Below, one piece after another: positions 30,623 to 40,487 of a stretch of DNA of 64,000 nucleotides (position 1 is its first letter; every line of letters begins with the position of its first letter). The position numbers and the translations under genes are program-made. Origin of the DNA: Caulobacteraceae bacterium (GTDB lineage: Bacteria; Pseudomonadota; Alphaproteobacteria; Caulobacterales; Caulobacteraceae); the NCBI GenBank assembly GCA_947475465.1, contig CANJLK010000006.1:1-64000 (forward strand). Reading direction: 5' to 3'. The notes beneath the pieces are model-generated. The model worked only from the letters and a program-made list of their open reading frames with translations. It searched no databases and was not told the DNA's origin.

Positions 30623-31186
30623 TTGGCCGAAAGGCTGTGGACGCGGGTGGATCCAGGCGTGGCGAGCGGCCTGAAATTGGCGACGATTGCGGCGGTGGCG
30701 CTGATCTCGGGCGCCGTCGGCGCCGAGGCGGTGCTGACGCTCGCCCGCCCCGGGCCGACCTTGCGCGCGGCCAAGGCCGAGAGCCTGAACCCGGCGTTGA
30801 CGCCATCGGCAGCGAACCCCGGCGCCGTGGCCATCCCGAAATCCCCTGACGGCCACTACTGGGCCAACGGCCAGGTGAACGGCGCCAACGTGCGGTTCCT
30901 GGTGGACACCGGAGCCACGGCGGTGGCGCTGACGCCCGGCGACGCCCAGCGCCTGGGGCTGAAGCCCGCCGACCTGCACTACGGCTTCCAGGTGGTCACC
31001 GCCGCCGGCCAGACCCGTGCGGCCCCCGTCAAGCTGGCCAGCATCACGGTCGCCGGCGCCCGGCTGGAGAACGTCGACGCCCTGGTGATCGAAAAGGGCC
31101 TCGACACCTCCCTGCTGGGAATGACCTACCTAGGCCGCCTCGCCGGCTTCCAGGCGAGCCGCACGGCGCTGGTCCTGCAGCCCTAG
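30623..31186 (+). CDS. Membrane-anchored clan AA (retropepsin-like) aspartic protease, TIGR02281-like
   Basis: 'GQVNGANVRFLVDTGATAVALTPGDAQRLGL' and 'DTSLLGMTYLGRL'. Confidence 0.9.
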   Translation: MAERLWTRVDPGVASGLKLATIAAVALISGAVGAEAVLTLARPGPTLRAAKAESLNPALTPSAANPGAVAIPKSPDGHYWANGQVNGANVRFLVDTGATAVALTPGDAQRLGLKPADLHYGFQVVTAAGQTRAAPVKLASITVAGARLENVDALVIEKGLDTSLLGMTYLGRLAGFQASRTALVLQP

Positions 31187-32224
31187 GACGGCGCCGAGCG
31201 CGGCGTCCACAACCTCCACGCCAGCTCCGGGCTTCACGCCCTCGACCGTGAGGATCCGCCGCCAGGTCCGCGCCCCGGCCTCGCCGTGGAAGAGCCCGAG
31301 CATGTGCCGCGTCATCGCCGCCAGGTGCGTCCCCGCCGCCAGTTCGCGGGCGATGTAGGGCCGGTAGCGCGAGACCGCCTCCACCGCCGTGACCACGTCG
31401 CTCTCGCCGAACAGCCGCGCATCGACTTCGCCCAGAAGCCCCGGCGTATGGTAGGCGGCGCGCCCCAGCATCACCCCGTCCACATGCGCCAGGTGCGCCT
31501 GCGCCTCCTCCAGGTTGGCGACCCCGCCATTGAGGACAATAGTCAGGTCCGGGCGGTCACGCTTCAGCCGATAGACCAGCGGATAGTTGAGCGGCGGCAC
31601 ATCGCGGTTCTCCTTCGGCGACAGCCCCTTCAACAGCGCCTTTCGGGCATGGACCACGAAATGCCGCACGCCTGCAGCGGCGCACAGATCGACCAGGCGA
31701 AACAGGCTCTCCTCCGGGTCCTGGTCGTCGACGCCGATGCGGCACTTGACGGTGACCGGGACCTTTACCGCCGCGCCGATGGCCGCCATGCACTCGGCCA
31801 CCAGCTCCGGCTCGCGCATCAGGCACGCTCCGAACCGGCCCGACTGCACCCGGTCGGAGGGACAGCCGACGTTGAGGTTGATCTCATCGTAGCCCTCGGC
31901 CTCGCCGATCCGCGCGGCCTGCGCCAGATCCGCCGGGTCCGACCCGCCCAGCTGCAAGGCCACCGGATGCTCCGCCGCATCAAAGGCCAGCAGGCGCGCG
32001 CGGTCGCCATGCAGGATCGCGCCCGTGGTCAGCATCTCGGTATAGAGCATCGCCCGCCCGCTCAGCGTCCGGTGCAGGACCCGGCAATGCCGGTCCGTCC
32101 AGTCCATCATGGGGGCGACGGATAGCCGGTGGGGCTGTAGGTCTTGCAAGGCGCAGGTGTCTCGACGGGCCGGCGCCGGGCGGGACGCACTGGCGGCAAG
32201 ATAGCGATCCGCGGGCCTTCCCAA
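31130..32224 (-). CDS. dusA: tRNA-dihydrouridine(20/20a) synthase DusA
   Basis: 'HRLSVAPMMDWTDRHCRVLHR', 'EINLNVGCPSDRVQSGRFGACLM'. Start approximate. Confidence 0.93.
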   Translation of the reverse strand: MGRPADRYLAASASRPAPARRDTCALQDLQPHRLSVAPMMDWTDRHCRVLHRTLSGRAMLYTEMLTTGAILHGDRARLLAFDAAEHPVALQLGGSDPADLAQAARIGEAEGYDEINLNVGCPSDRVQSGRFGACLMREPELVAECMAAIGAAVKVPVTVKCRIGVDDQDPEESLFRLVDLCAAAGVRHFVVHARKALLKGLSPKENRDVPPLNYPLVYRLKRDRPDLTIVLNGGVANLEEAQAHLAHVDGVMLGRAAYHTPGLLGEVDARLFGESDVVTAVEAVSRYRPYIARELAAGTHLAAMTRHMLGLFHGEAGARTWRRILTVEGVKPGAGVEVVDAALGAVLGLQDQRRAARLEAGEAA

Positions 32225-32258
32225 AAGCCTCGATGGCGCCGGCGCGGCTGACCACAGC

Positions 32259-32795
32259 TCAGGCGACCTGGGCTTGTGCTTCGGACAGCTCGGCGGCGAA
32301 GGCGGCGCGGGCGGCCTTGAAGGCGTTCAGGGGGAACTTGACCGGCACGCCCATCAGGGCGGCCCAGAGCATCTCCAGGTGCGCGGACCAGCCGGCGGCG
32401 GCGCGCGCGGCGTCCTCGGAACTGGGGACGGTCACCTGCAAGGTCAGCCGGGTCATCGGGCCCAGCGGCTCCAGCTCCCAGCGGATCGGCCGGTCCGGCT
32501 GGCCGGGACTGCTCCAGGAATAGGCCAGCAGGCGCAGCGGCTGCATGGCGGTGACCGGACTGTCGATCACCGAGCCGCTGTCCGAAAAATCGATGCGGGC
32601 CAGGCCGCCCACCTTGAGCTCGATGGTTCCAGGCGCCAGCCAGCGCGACAGTCGGGCCGACTCTGTCAGCTCCGCCCAGACCTCCTCCAGATGGTTGTCG
32701 AGCGTCAGATTGAACGTCGCGGTGATCGTTTGGGCCGTGCGGGTGAAGCAGGCGGCGAGAAAGGCGGATTCGGACATCGGGGGGCCTCCAGACAT
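32259..32795 (-). CDS. SRPBCC/AHSA1-like protein
   Basis: 'LDNHLEEVWAELTESARLSRWLAPGTIELKVGGLARIDF'. Confidence 0.75.
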   Translation of the reverse strand: MSGGPPMSESAFLAACFTRTAQTITATFNLTLDNHLEEVWAELTESARLSRWLAPGTIELKVGGLARIDFSDSGSVIDSPVTAMQPLRLLAYSWSSPGQPDRPIRWELEPLGPMTRLTLQVTVPSSEDAARAAAGWSAHLEMLWAALMGVPVKFPLNAFKAARAAFAAELSEAQAQVA

Positions 32796-32949
32796 CCGAG
32801 GCTAGAATGGGCCACGCCCAGCCGGTTTGACCCAGGTCAAGCCGCGGCGCCTCCATCAGGCTTGACCCCTCTCTCGGAAGGCGCTGTAGCGAAAACGACG
32901 ACGCCCCACCGACAAAGAGGGCGAACCGCGAAAACCCAGGGAGAGCCGG

Positions 32950-33426
32950 ATGAACCTCGAGGAAATCGAAGCCATCAAGCAGCTGAAGGCCCGCTACTTC
33001 CGCTTCATGGACACCAAGCAGTGGGACAAGTGGGGCATGGTCTGGACGGAGGACGCCGAGCTGCATAATCCCAGCGCCCGTCCGGAACCCATCGTCGGCC
33101 GCGCCGAGATCCAGCGTCTGGTGAGCAGCCGCCTGGCCAATACGCTTAGTGTCCACCACGGCCACATGCCCGAGATCACCATCACCGGCGAGCGCGAGGC
33201 CAACGGGGTCTGGGCGATGTACGACCTTCTGATGGGCCAGCACCCCGCCGACCTGCTGTCCGGGAATTCGACCGGACGCACCCTGATCGGCTACGGCCAC
33301 TACATCGAGCAGTACCGCAAGGACCCGGATGGGCAGTGGCGAATCCGGCGGCTGGAACTGCGACGGCTGCATACGGACGAAATGACCCACCAGCGCAGCA
33401 CCGACCCCTCGGTGTTCCCGTCCTGA
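32950..33426 (+). CDS. SnoaL-like (nuclear transport factor 2-like) protein
   Basis: MNLEEIEAIKQLKARYFRFMDTKQWDKWGMVWTEDAEL. Confidence 0.88.
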   Translation: MNLEEIEAIKQLKARYFRFMDTKQWDKWGMVWTEDAELHNPSARPEPIVGRAEIQRLVSSRLANTLSVHHGHMPEITITGEREANGVWAMYDLLMGQHPADLLSGNSTGRTLIGYGHYIEQYRKDPDGQWRIRRLELRRLHTDEMTHQRSTDPSVFPS

Positions 33427-33428
33427 GC

Positions 33429-34508
33429 ATGGCCGCGCAACTGATCAACCTTGCCGACTACGAGGCGGCCGCCAGGGATCGGCTGCCCCGGGAAATCTGG
33501 GACTTCATCGCCGGCGGATCGATGGACGGAATTTCCCTCCGGCGAAATCGTTCGGCCTTCGAGGCCCTGGCGCTGCAGCCGCGCAACCTGCGCGACGTGA
33601 CCAGCCGCGACCTGAGGACCACCGTTCTCGGGACCCCGGTCAGCATGCCGATCATCGTCTCCCCGGCCGGGGTGCAGGCGGCGGCCGATCCTGAAGCCGA
33701 GGTCGCCACCGCGCGGGGCGTCGGACTGTCGGACACCATCATGACCGTGCCCATGGGCGCCAATCGCGCCCTGGCGGACATCGCGGCGGCGGCGACCGGA
33801 CCGCTCTGGCAACAGGTCTACCACCGCTCGCGCGAGCACACCGAGGGGGTGGTGCGCCAGGCCGAGGCGCTGGGCTTCGCCGCCATCTGCCTGACCTGCG
33901 ACGTGCCCGTGTACAGCCTCAAGGAACGCGACCAGCGCAACGGCTTCGACGTCCTGCGCTACGCCCAGACCGGCGATGTGGCGGGCTCCGTGGCGCCCTA
34001 CCCCGCCATGGCCTTCGCGGCGCAACCGCGCGAGCCTCTGACCTGGCGCGAGGTCGAATGGCTGCGCGGCCTGACGAAACTGCCCATCGTGCTCAAAGGC
34101 CTGACGCACCCCGACGACGCCCGGATCGGAGCCGACGCCGGCGCCAACGCCGTGATGGTCTCGACCCATGGCGGACGCATCGTCGATGGGACCCTCAGCG
34201 CCCTTGAATCCCTGCCGTCCGTGGTCGACGCCGTGGGAAGCCGGGTGGAGGTCTATCTGGACTCCGGCGTCCGCCGTGGGTCGGACGCGCTGAAGGCCCT
34301 GGCGCTCGGCGCGCGGGCGGTCGGCGTGGCGCGGCCGTTCCTCTGGGGCCTGGCGGTGGACGGGGCGCAGGGCGTGCACGCGGTGCTGGAGATCCTGCGC
34401 GCCGAATTCGACCTGGCTCTGGCCTTCTGCGGCCACACCGATGTGGCGGGAATTACGCCGGACACGGTGCATGTGCCCCTGGGCTGGGGCCTATCGGCGG
34501 GGCGCTGA
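33429..34508 (+). CDS. FMN-dependent alpha-hydroxy-acid oxidase family protein
   Basis: MAAQLINLADYEAAARDRLPREIWDFIAGGSMDG...'LPIVLKGL','STHGGRIVDG','YLDSGVRRGSDALKALALGARAVGVARP'. Confidence 0.9.
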   Translation: MAAQLINLADYEAAARDRLPREIWDFIAGGSMDGISLRRNRSAFEALALQPRNLRDVTSRDLRTTVLGTPVSMPIIVSPAGVQAAADPEAEVATARGVGLSDTIMTVPMGANRALADIAAAATGPLWQQVYHRSREHTEGVVRQAEALGFAAICLTCDVPVYSLKERDQRNGFDVLRYAQTGDVAGSVAPYPAMAFAAQPREPLTWREVEWLRGLTKLPIVLKGLTHPDDARIGADAGANAVMVSTHGGRIVDGTLSALESLPSVVDAVGSRVEVYLDSGVRRGSDALKALALGARAVGVARPFLWGLAVDGAQGVHAVLEILRAEFDLALAFCGHTDVAGITPDTVHVPLGWGLSAGR

Positions 34509-34561
34509 AACCCGGGACTGGAGTTGCGGGTTTCACGGAGGTCGGTAGAGGAGACCCGCCC

Positions 34562-34750
34562 ATGCCCGCCAAATCCGCAGCCCAGCAGAAAGCCGCCGGC
34601 GCGGCGCTGTCCGCCAAGCGCGGCGACACGCCCAAGTCCAAGCTGAAAGGGGCTTCGAAATCCATGGCCACCTCCATGAGCGAGACGGAACTTGAGAAGA
34701 TGGCCTCGACCAGGCGTAAGGGAAAGCCGGAGCACCTGGCGCGCGGCTAG
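34562..34750 (+). CDS. DUF3008 family small protein
   Basis: MPAKSAAQQKAAGAALSAKRGD...LKGASKSMATSMSETELEKMASTRRKGKPEH. Confidence 0.88.
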   Translation: MPAKSAAQQKAAGAALSAKRGDTPKSKLKGASKSMATSMSETELEKMASTRRKGKPEHLARG

Positions 34751-34805
34751 GGCGGCGTTTGCAACTCTACCCCGCCGCCGCCGTTGGGAAACCGGAGCGG
34801 GAGAG

Positions 34806-36170
34806 ATGAACATGCGCGGATATCTGCTGGCCGGCGCCGGCGTCGCGGCCCTCAGCTTGGCGGCGTGCTCGATGCCGCTAGGCTCACCCGACCCACTGGT
34901 GGGTTTCGGGCCAAACCCCAGCCTTCGTCCGCCGCAGAAGGCCCTGATCCCCACTGTGGGCGTGCCGAAGGTGATCCATTGGCAGGCCGGGGACGCGCCG
35001 AAGGCGCCGCCTGGCTTCACGGTCAACCGCTTCGCCGAGGGCCTGGACCACCCGCGATGGGCCTATGTCCTGCCCAACGGCGACGTCCTGGTCTCGGAAA
35101 GCGCCACGGAAGAAGCTCCCGCAGACAAAATGAACCAGGGCATCAAGGGCTTTTTCGGCAAGCTGCTCATGAAGAACGTCGGCTCGGTTCAGAAGAGCCC
35201 CAACGCCATCTACCTTTTGCGCGACCAGGACGGCGACGGCGTCGCCGAAACCAGGAGCCTGTTCGCCAGCGGCCTGACACGGCCCTTCGGAATGACCCTG
35301 ATCGGCCAGACGCTATATGTGGCCAACGACAACGGCGTGGTCAGCTACCCCTACGCGGACGGCCAGACATCGGAAGCGGGTTCCGGGACTCCTGTGTTCA
35401 GCCTGCCCGGCGGACCGATCAATCACCACTGGACCAAGAACATCGTCGCCAGCCCCGACGGGACCAGGATCTACGCCACGACGGGGTCGAACTCGAATGT
35501 CGGCGACAATGGCATGGCGGCCGAGGAAGGCCGCGCTCAGATCTACGAATACAACCTGGCCACCCGCCAGCTGCGGACTTTCGCCACCGGCATCCGCAAT
35601 CCGAACGGGATGGGCTTCGAGCCCGCGACAGGGGTGCTCTACACCGTGTCCAACGAGCGTGACGAGATCGGCAACGATACGCCCCCCGACTACCTGACCA
35701 GCGTGAGGGATGGCGCCTTCTACGGCTGGCCCTACAGCTACTATGGCCAGAACGTCGATGTGCGCGCCAAGCCCGCGCGGCCGGACCTGGTGGCCAGGGC
35801 GATTGCGCCGGACTACGGCCTTGGGCCCCACACCGCCTCGCTCGGCCTGACCTTCTACACCGCCGAGGCCTTCCCGGCGCCGTACCGCGGCGGGGTGTTC
35901 GTGGGCCAGCATGGATCGTGGAACCGCAAGCCGCTGAACGGCTACCGCGTCGTCTTCGTGCCCTTCGCCGGCGGCAAGCCGCAGATGCCTGCCCAGGTTT
36001 TCCTGACCGGGTTCCTCAGCGCCGACGACAAGATCAAGGGAAGACCGGTGGGCGTGGCGGTCGACAAGCGCGGGGCCCTGCTGGTTGTCGATGACGTGGG
36101 CGGGATCGTCTGGCGGGTCGCCCCGGGCGCCAGCGTCGTCACCACGACAACGACCGGCCCCACGTCCTAG
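34806..36170 (+). CDS. PQQ-dependent sugar (sorbosone) dehydrogenase-like lipoprotein
   Basis: Lipobox 'LSLAACS'; 'FAEGLDHPRWAYVLPNGDVLVSE', 'GQHGSWNRKPLNGYRVVFVPF'. Confidence 0.88.
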   Translation: MNMRGYLLAGAGVAALSLAACSMPLGSPDPLVGFGPNPSLRPPQKALIPTVGVPKVIHWQAGDAPKAPPGFTVNRFAEGLDHPRWAYVLPNGDVLVSESATEEAPADKMNQGIKGFFGKLLMKNVGSVQKSPNAIYLLRDQDGDGVAETRSLFASGLTRPFGMTLIGQTLYVANDNGVVSYPYADGQTSEAGSGTPVFSLPGGPINHHWTKNIVASPDGTRIYATTGSNSNVGDNGMAAEEGRAQIYEYNLATRQLRTFATGIRNPNGMGFEPATGVLYTVSNERDEIGNDTPPDYLTSVRDGAFYGWPYSYYGQNVDVRAKPARPDLVARAIAPDYGLGPHTASLGLTFYTAEAFPAPYRGGVFVGQHGSWNRKPLNGYRVVFVPFAGGKPQMPAQVFLTGFLSADDKIKGRPVGVAVDKRGALLVVDDVGGIVWRVAPGASVVTTTTTGPTS

Positions 36171-36218
36171 AACGGAGGGGACCGTGACCGGCGCCGGCGC
36201 CGGCCACGGCCTTGCCCT

Positions 36219-37397
36219 TTAGTTCAGGCGTTCGACAATGGTGACGTTGGCCAGGCCGCCGCCTTCGCACATGGTCTGCAGGCCATAGCGGCCGCCGCGC
36301 GCCTTCAGCGCGTGCAGCATGGTGGTCATCAGCTTCGTGCCCGAAGCGCCCAGCGGGTGGCCAAGCGCGATGGCCCCGCCGTTGACGTTGAGCTTGGCCG
36401 GGTCCGCGCCGATCGCGCCAAGCCAGGCCATGGGCACCGAGGCGAAGGCCTCGTTGACCTCATAGAGATCGATGTCGTCGATCTTCATCCCGGCGCGCTT
36501 CAGGGCCAGTTCGGTGGCCGGCAGCGGGGTTTCCAGCATGAAAATCGGGTCGCCGCCGATGACGGTCATGTGGTGGATCCGCCCGATGGGGGTCAGGCCC
36601 AGCTCCTTCAGCGCCTTCTCCGAGACGATCATCACGCCCGAGGCGCCGTCGCAGATCTGGCTGGAGGTGGCGGCGGTGAGGCGGCCGCCTTCCTGCAGCA
36701 GCTTCACGCCCTGCATGCCTTCCAGGCTGACATTGTACCGGATGCCCTCGTCGCTGTCGTGGGCCACCACATTGCCTTCCGCGTCCTTGCCCTCGAGCAC
36801 CAGGATCTCGTCCTTGAAGGCGCCAGCCTGGGTCGCGGCGATCGCGCGCTGGTGGGATTCGAAGCCGAACCGGTCCAGCTGGTCCTTGGTCTGGTTGTGC
36901 TTGGCCGCGATCAGTTCAGCGCCCACGAACTGCGAGAACTCCTGGACGTCGGGATAGCGGGCGTGGATCTTCGGGCTCATCGGCCCGCCGAACCCGGCCT
37001 TCATCGGCATCATCGCCGCCATGCCCATGGGCGAACGGCTCATGTTCTCGACGCCGGCGGCGATCACCACATCCATGGTTCCGCTCATCACGGCCTGGGC
37101 CGCGAAGTGCATGGCCTGCTGCGAGGACCCGCACTGACGATCGAGGGAAACCCCGGGCACGCGCTCCGGCAGGCTCGAGGCGAGGATCGCGTTGCGGGCG
37201 ATATTGCTGGATTGCTCACCGGCCTGGGTGACGCAGCCCATCAGCACGTCGTCGACCCGGTTCGGATCGATGCCGGTGCGCGCGATCAGCTCATCCAGCA
37301 CGGCGCCAGCGAGGTCGGCGGAATGCCATTCCCGCAGTCGCCCGCCCTTGCGGCCGCCGGCGGTGCGTGTGGCGGCGACGATATAGGCCTCGGCCAT
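36219..37397 (-). CDS. Acetyl-CoA acetyltransferase (thiolase)
   Basis: 'LDRQCGSSQQAMHFAAQAV', 'NVNGGAIALGHPLGASG'. Confidence 0.95.
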   Translation of the reverse strand: MAEAYIVAATRTAGGRKGGRLREWHSADLAGAVLDELIARTGIDPNRVDDVLMGCVTQAGEQSSNIARNAILASSLPERVPGVSLDRQCGSSQQAMHFAAQAVMSGTMDVVIAAGVENMSRSPMGMAAMMPMKAGFGGPMSPKIHARYPDVQEFSQFVGAELIAAKHNQTKDQLDRFGFESHQRAIAATQAGAFKDEILVLEGKDAEGNVVAHDSDEGIRYNVSLEGMQGVKLLQEGGRLTAATSSQICDGASGVMIVSEKALKELGLTPIGRIHHMTVIGGDPIFMLETPLPATELALKRAGMKIDDIDLYEVNEAFASVPMAWLGAIGADPAKLNVNGGAIALGHPLGASGTKLMTTMLHALKARGGRYGLQTMCEGGGLANVTIVERLN

Positions 37398-37496
37398 GAT
37401 CTGGCTCCTTGATCTTCCGCGCCAAGATGGCGCTGCAACATATGTAGTCGGGCGCCGCTAGGGAAAACAATGTCCCCTTAGGGGAGCATCCCCTCG

Positions 37497-37994
37497 CTAG
37501 TCGGCGAAACTGTCCTGCAGGATGCGCTCCAGCCAGGTCTTATCGACCCCGTCGAAAGCGGACGGGCGCTCAGAATCAACATCGAAGACGGCGATCAGAT
37601 GGCCCTGGGCGTCGACCACCGGCACGACGATCTCGCTGGCCGAGCGGCTGTCGCAGGCGATATGTCCGGGGAAGGCGTGCACGTCTTCCACCACCTGGGT
37701 CTCGCGGCTGCGCGCTGCGGTCCCGCAGACGCCGCGGCCGAAGGCGATCCGCAGGCATCCCAACGTCCCCTGATAGGGACCGACCACCAGCTCGTCGGGC
37801 TTTTCAGGGTCCACCACATAGAAGCCGGTCCAGAAGTAGTGATCGAAGCTGGCCGACAGCATGGCGGCCACCGTCGCCATCCGGGCCGTCAGGTTTGTCT
37901 CCCCGGCCAGCACCGCGGCGATTTCGCCCGCGACCGCCGCATAGCGCTCGGCCTTTTCGGCCGGCAGGGTCGCGTTGTTGAATGCTTCGGCCAT
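37497..37994 (-). CDS. msrC: GAF-domain free methionine-(R)-sulfoxide reductase
   Basis: 'FYVVDPEKPDELVVGPYQGTLGCLRIAFGRGVCGTAA...HIACDSRSASEIVVPV' with conserved Cys. Confidence 0.88.
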   Translation of the reverse strand: MAEAFNNATLPAEKAERYAAVAGEIAAVLAGETNLTARMATVAAMLSASFDHYFWTGFYVVDPEKPDELVVGPYQGTLGCLRIAFGRGVCGTAARSRETQVVEDVHAFPGHIACDSRSASEIVVPVVDAQGHLIAVFDVDSERPSAFDGVDKTWLERILQDSFAD

Positions 37995-38078
37995 GGCGCG
38001 CGGTGTAGCCCTCCCCGCGCGGCTGGACAAACCCTGGATGGGCGGCCTTTCTAGGCTGCGTTGAATTCAGGGGTCCTT

Positions 38079-40118
38079 ATGCGTCTTGTATCGCTCGTTT
38101 CCGTGCTGGCGCTGATCGCCGCCGCGCCGTCCTTCGCCCAGGCGCCGGAGGGACCAGCCAGGACCTTCCAGGCCCGGGACCTGTTCGGACTGCGCACCGC
38201 CAGCGATCCGCAGGTGCGGCCGGACGGCGGCGCGATCGCCTATGTGCGGACCACCCAGGACATCATGACCGACGAGGGGCATCCGTCGATCTGGCTGGTC
38301 GATCCGCAGACCGGCGCGCAATCGCCCCTGGTGGTGGACGAGGCGGCGAACTTCCAGCCGCGCTGGTCGCCGGACGGCTCGCGCCTGGCCTATGTCTCGG
38401 CCGGTCCCGGCGGCGCGCAGCTCTACGTCCGCTGGATCGCCAGCGGCCGGTCCGCCAAGGTCGCCACCCTGGAGCAATCGCCCAGCAGCCTGGCCTGGTC
38501 GCCGGACGGCAAGACCCTGGCCTTCACCATGCTGACCCTGGATTCCGGCCGGCCCCTTGCGGCGCCGATGGCGGCCCCGGCCGGCGCCCACTGGGCCGAT
38601 CCGCTGAAGGTGATCGACCGCCTGACCTACCGCGCCGATGGCGCCGGCTATCTGAAGCCGGGGTACCGCCACCTCTTTGTGGTCACCGCCGATGGCGGCC
38701 AGCCCCGGCAGCTGACCTTCGGCAAGTTCGACGACGGCGGCCCGATCAGCTTCACCGCCGACGGCCAGGGCGTCCTCTTCGCCACCAACCGCGCCGCCAA
38801 CTGGGAACTCGACCCACAGGAGAGCGAGGTCTACCGCGCCAGCGTCGCCGACGGGACGCTGACCCGACTGACCAACCGGGTCGGCCCGGACCTGGCGCCC
38901 ACGCCCTCCCCCGACGGCTCGAAGATCGCCTACATCGGCTTCGACGACACGCGCCACCGCGGCTACGAGAACCAGCGCCTCTATGTGATGGACCGCGATG
39001 GCGCAAACAGCCGGGTCGTCACCGGAACCCTGGACCGCAGCGTCGGCACGCCGACCTGGGCGGCGGACGGAAAGAGCCTCTATTTCGACTACGCCGACCA
39101 CGGGCTAACCAAGGTCGCGCGCGTCAGCCTCGACGGCAAGATTGAGACGGTGGCCAGCGGCCTGGTCCCCGCCGACCTCGACCGGCCCTACACCGGCGGC
39201 GACTATTCCGTAGGCCGCAATGGTCTGGTGGCCTTCACCTCGGGCGACGCGGCCTCGCCCGCCGACCTCTCGGTCGTCCGGGGCGGCAAGACCCAGCGCC
39301 TGACGCGGCTCAACGACGACCTCTTCGCCGGCAAGGAGCTGGGCAAGGTCCAGGCGCTGCCGGTGATCTCCAGCTTCGACAAGAAGCCCATCGACGCCTG
39401 GATCGTCACCCCGCCCGGCTTCGACCCCGCGAAGAAGTATCCGCTGATCCTGGAGATCCACGGCGGGCCGTTCAGCGCCTACGGGCCGGTGTTCTCCACC
39501 GACGACCAGCAGTACGCGGCGGCAGGCTACATCGTGGTCTACGCCAACCCGCGCGGCTCGACGTCCTACGGCGAGGCCTTCGCCAACGAGATCGACCGCA
39601 ACTACCCCAGCCACGACTACGACGACCTGATGAGCGTGGTGGACGCCGCCATCGCCAAGGGTTCGGTCGACGAGGGCCATCTCTATGTAACCGGCGGTTC
39701 CGGCGGGGGCGCGCTCACCGCCTGGATCGTCGGCAAGACCGACCGCTTCAAGGCCGCGGCGACCCAAAAGCCGGTGATCAATTGGACCAGCGAGGTCCTG
39801 ACCACGGACGGCTACAATTCCATGGCCGCCTACTGGTTCGGCAAGATGCCTTGGGAAGACCCTCAGGGGTACTGGGCCCGCTCGCCCCTGTCGCTGGTCG
39901 GCAATGTGAAGACGCCCACCCTGGTGATTGTCGGCGAGGACGACCACCGCACCCCGCCATCCGAAGCGGAGCAGTATTTCGACGCCCTGCAGCTGCGCGG
40001 CGTGCCAACCACCCTGGTCCGCGTGCCGGGCGCTTCGCACCACGGACTGGCTGAACGGCCGTCGCAATCGGCGGGCAAGGCCCGCGCGATCCTGGCATGG
40101 TTTGCGCGGTATCGGTGA
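38079..40118 (+). CDS. S9 family prolyl oligopeptidase/acylaminoacyl peptidase, secreted
   Basis: Signal peptide MRLVSLVSVLALIAAAPSFAQ; WD-like propeller; 'GGSGGGALTAWIVGKTDRFKAA' Ser nucleophile, 'GEDDHRTPPSEA', 'ASHHG'. Confidence 0.92.
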   Translation: MRLVSLVSVLALIAAAPSFAQAPEGPARTFQARDLFGLRTASDPQVRPDGGAIAYVRTTQDIMTDEGHPSIWLVDPQTGAQSPLVVDEAANFQPRWSPDGSRLAYVSAGPGGAQLYVRWIASGRSAKVATLEQSPSSLAWSPDGKTLAFTMLTLDSGRPLAAPMAAPAGAHWADPLKVIDRLTYRADGAGYLKPGYRHLFVVTADGGQPRQLTFGKFDDGGPISFTADGQGVLFATNRAANWELDPQESEVYRASVADGTLTRLTNRVGPDLAPTPSPDGSKIAYIGFDDTRHRGYENQRLYVMDRDGANSRVVTGTLDRSVGTPTWAADGKSLYFDYADHGLTKVARVSLDGKIETVASGLVPADLDRPYTGGDYSVGRNGLVAFTSGDAASPADLSVVRGGKTQRLTRLNDDLFAGKELGKVQALPVISSFDKKPIDAWIVTPPGFDPAKKYPLILEIHGGPFSAYGPVFSTDDQQYAAAGYIVVYANPRGSTSYGEAFANEIDRNYPSHDYDDLMSVVDAAIAKGSVDEGHLYVTGGSGGGALTAWIVGKTDRFKAAATQKPVINWTSEVLTTDGYNSMAAYWFGKMPWEDPQGYWARSPLSLVGNVKTPTLVIVGEDDHRTPPSEAEQYFDALQLRGVPTTLVRVPGASHHGLAERPSQSAGKARAILAWFARYR

Positions 40119-40121
40119 GAA

Positions 40122-40487
40122 CTACGTCCGCAAGCGGCGCGGCGCAGCTAGGTCGTAGCTCGACCGTATCCATTGGCCGACGTGTTCCCAGTCCGTGTCG
40201 GCTGGGGCCAGGTTGATGGCGATCCAGCCGGCCGGGCCGATATAGGCGGGCCAGCTATAGAGATCGGGATCGGCCTCGATCAGCATGTCCTGCTGGTCCC
40301 GCCCCGTAGTCTTGAGGCAGACGACCGTCATCCCGTCGCCGTGATGGTTGTGGCGGAAGTAGGCGAACATCTTGCCCGCCACCTGGAAGGCCTGGGTTCC
40401 ATGCGAGACCTTCTCCGCGGTCTCCGGAAGCGCGAGGCAAAGGCTACGGAGGCGTTCGAGAGCGGCGTCTGGCGCGGGACTGAGCAT
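40122..40487 (-). CDS. MmcQ/YjbR family protein
   Basis: 'RLRSLCLALPETAEKVSHGTQAFQVAGKMFAYF'. Confidence 0.88.
   Translation of the reverse strand: MLSPAPDAALERLRSLCLALPETAEKVSHGTQAFQVAGKMFAYFRHNHHGDGMTVVCLKTTGRDQQDMLIEADPDLYSWPAYIGPAGWIAINLAPADTDWEHVGQWIRSSYDLAAPRRLRT

Noticed and set aside
32107-33390. 427-aa minus-strand ORF
   Set aside because: Crosses the SnoaL gene and the SRPBCC gene out of frame; no coherent domain.
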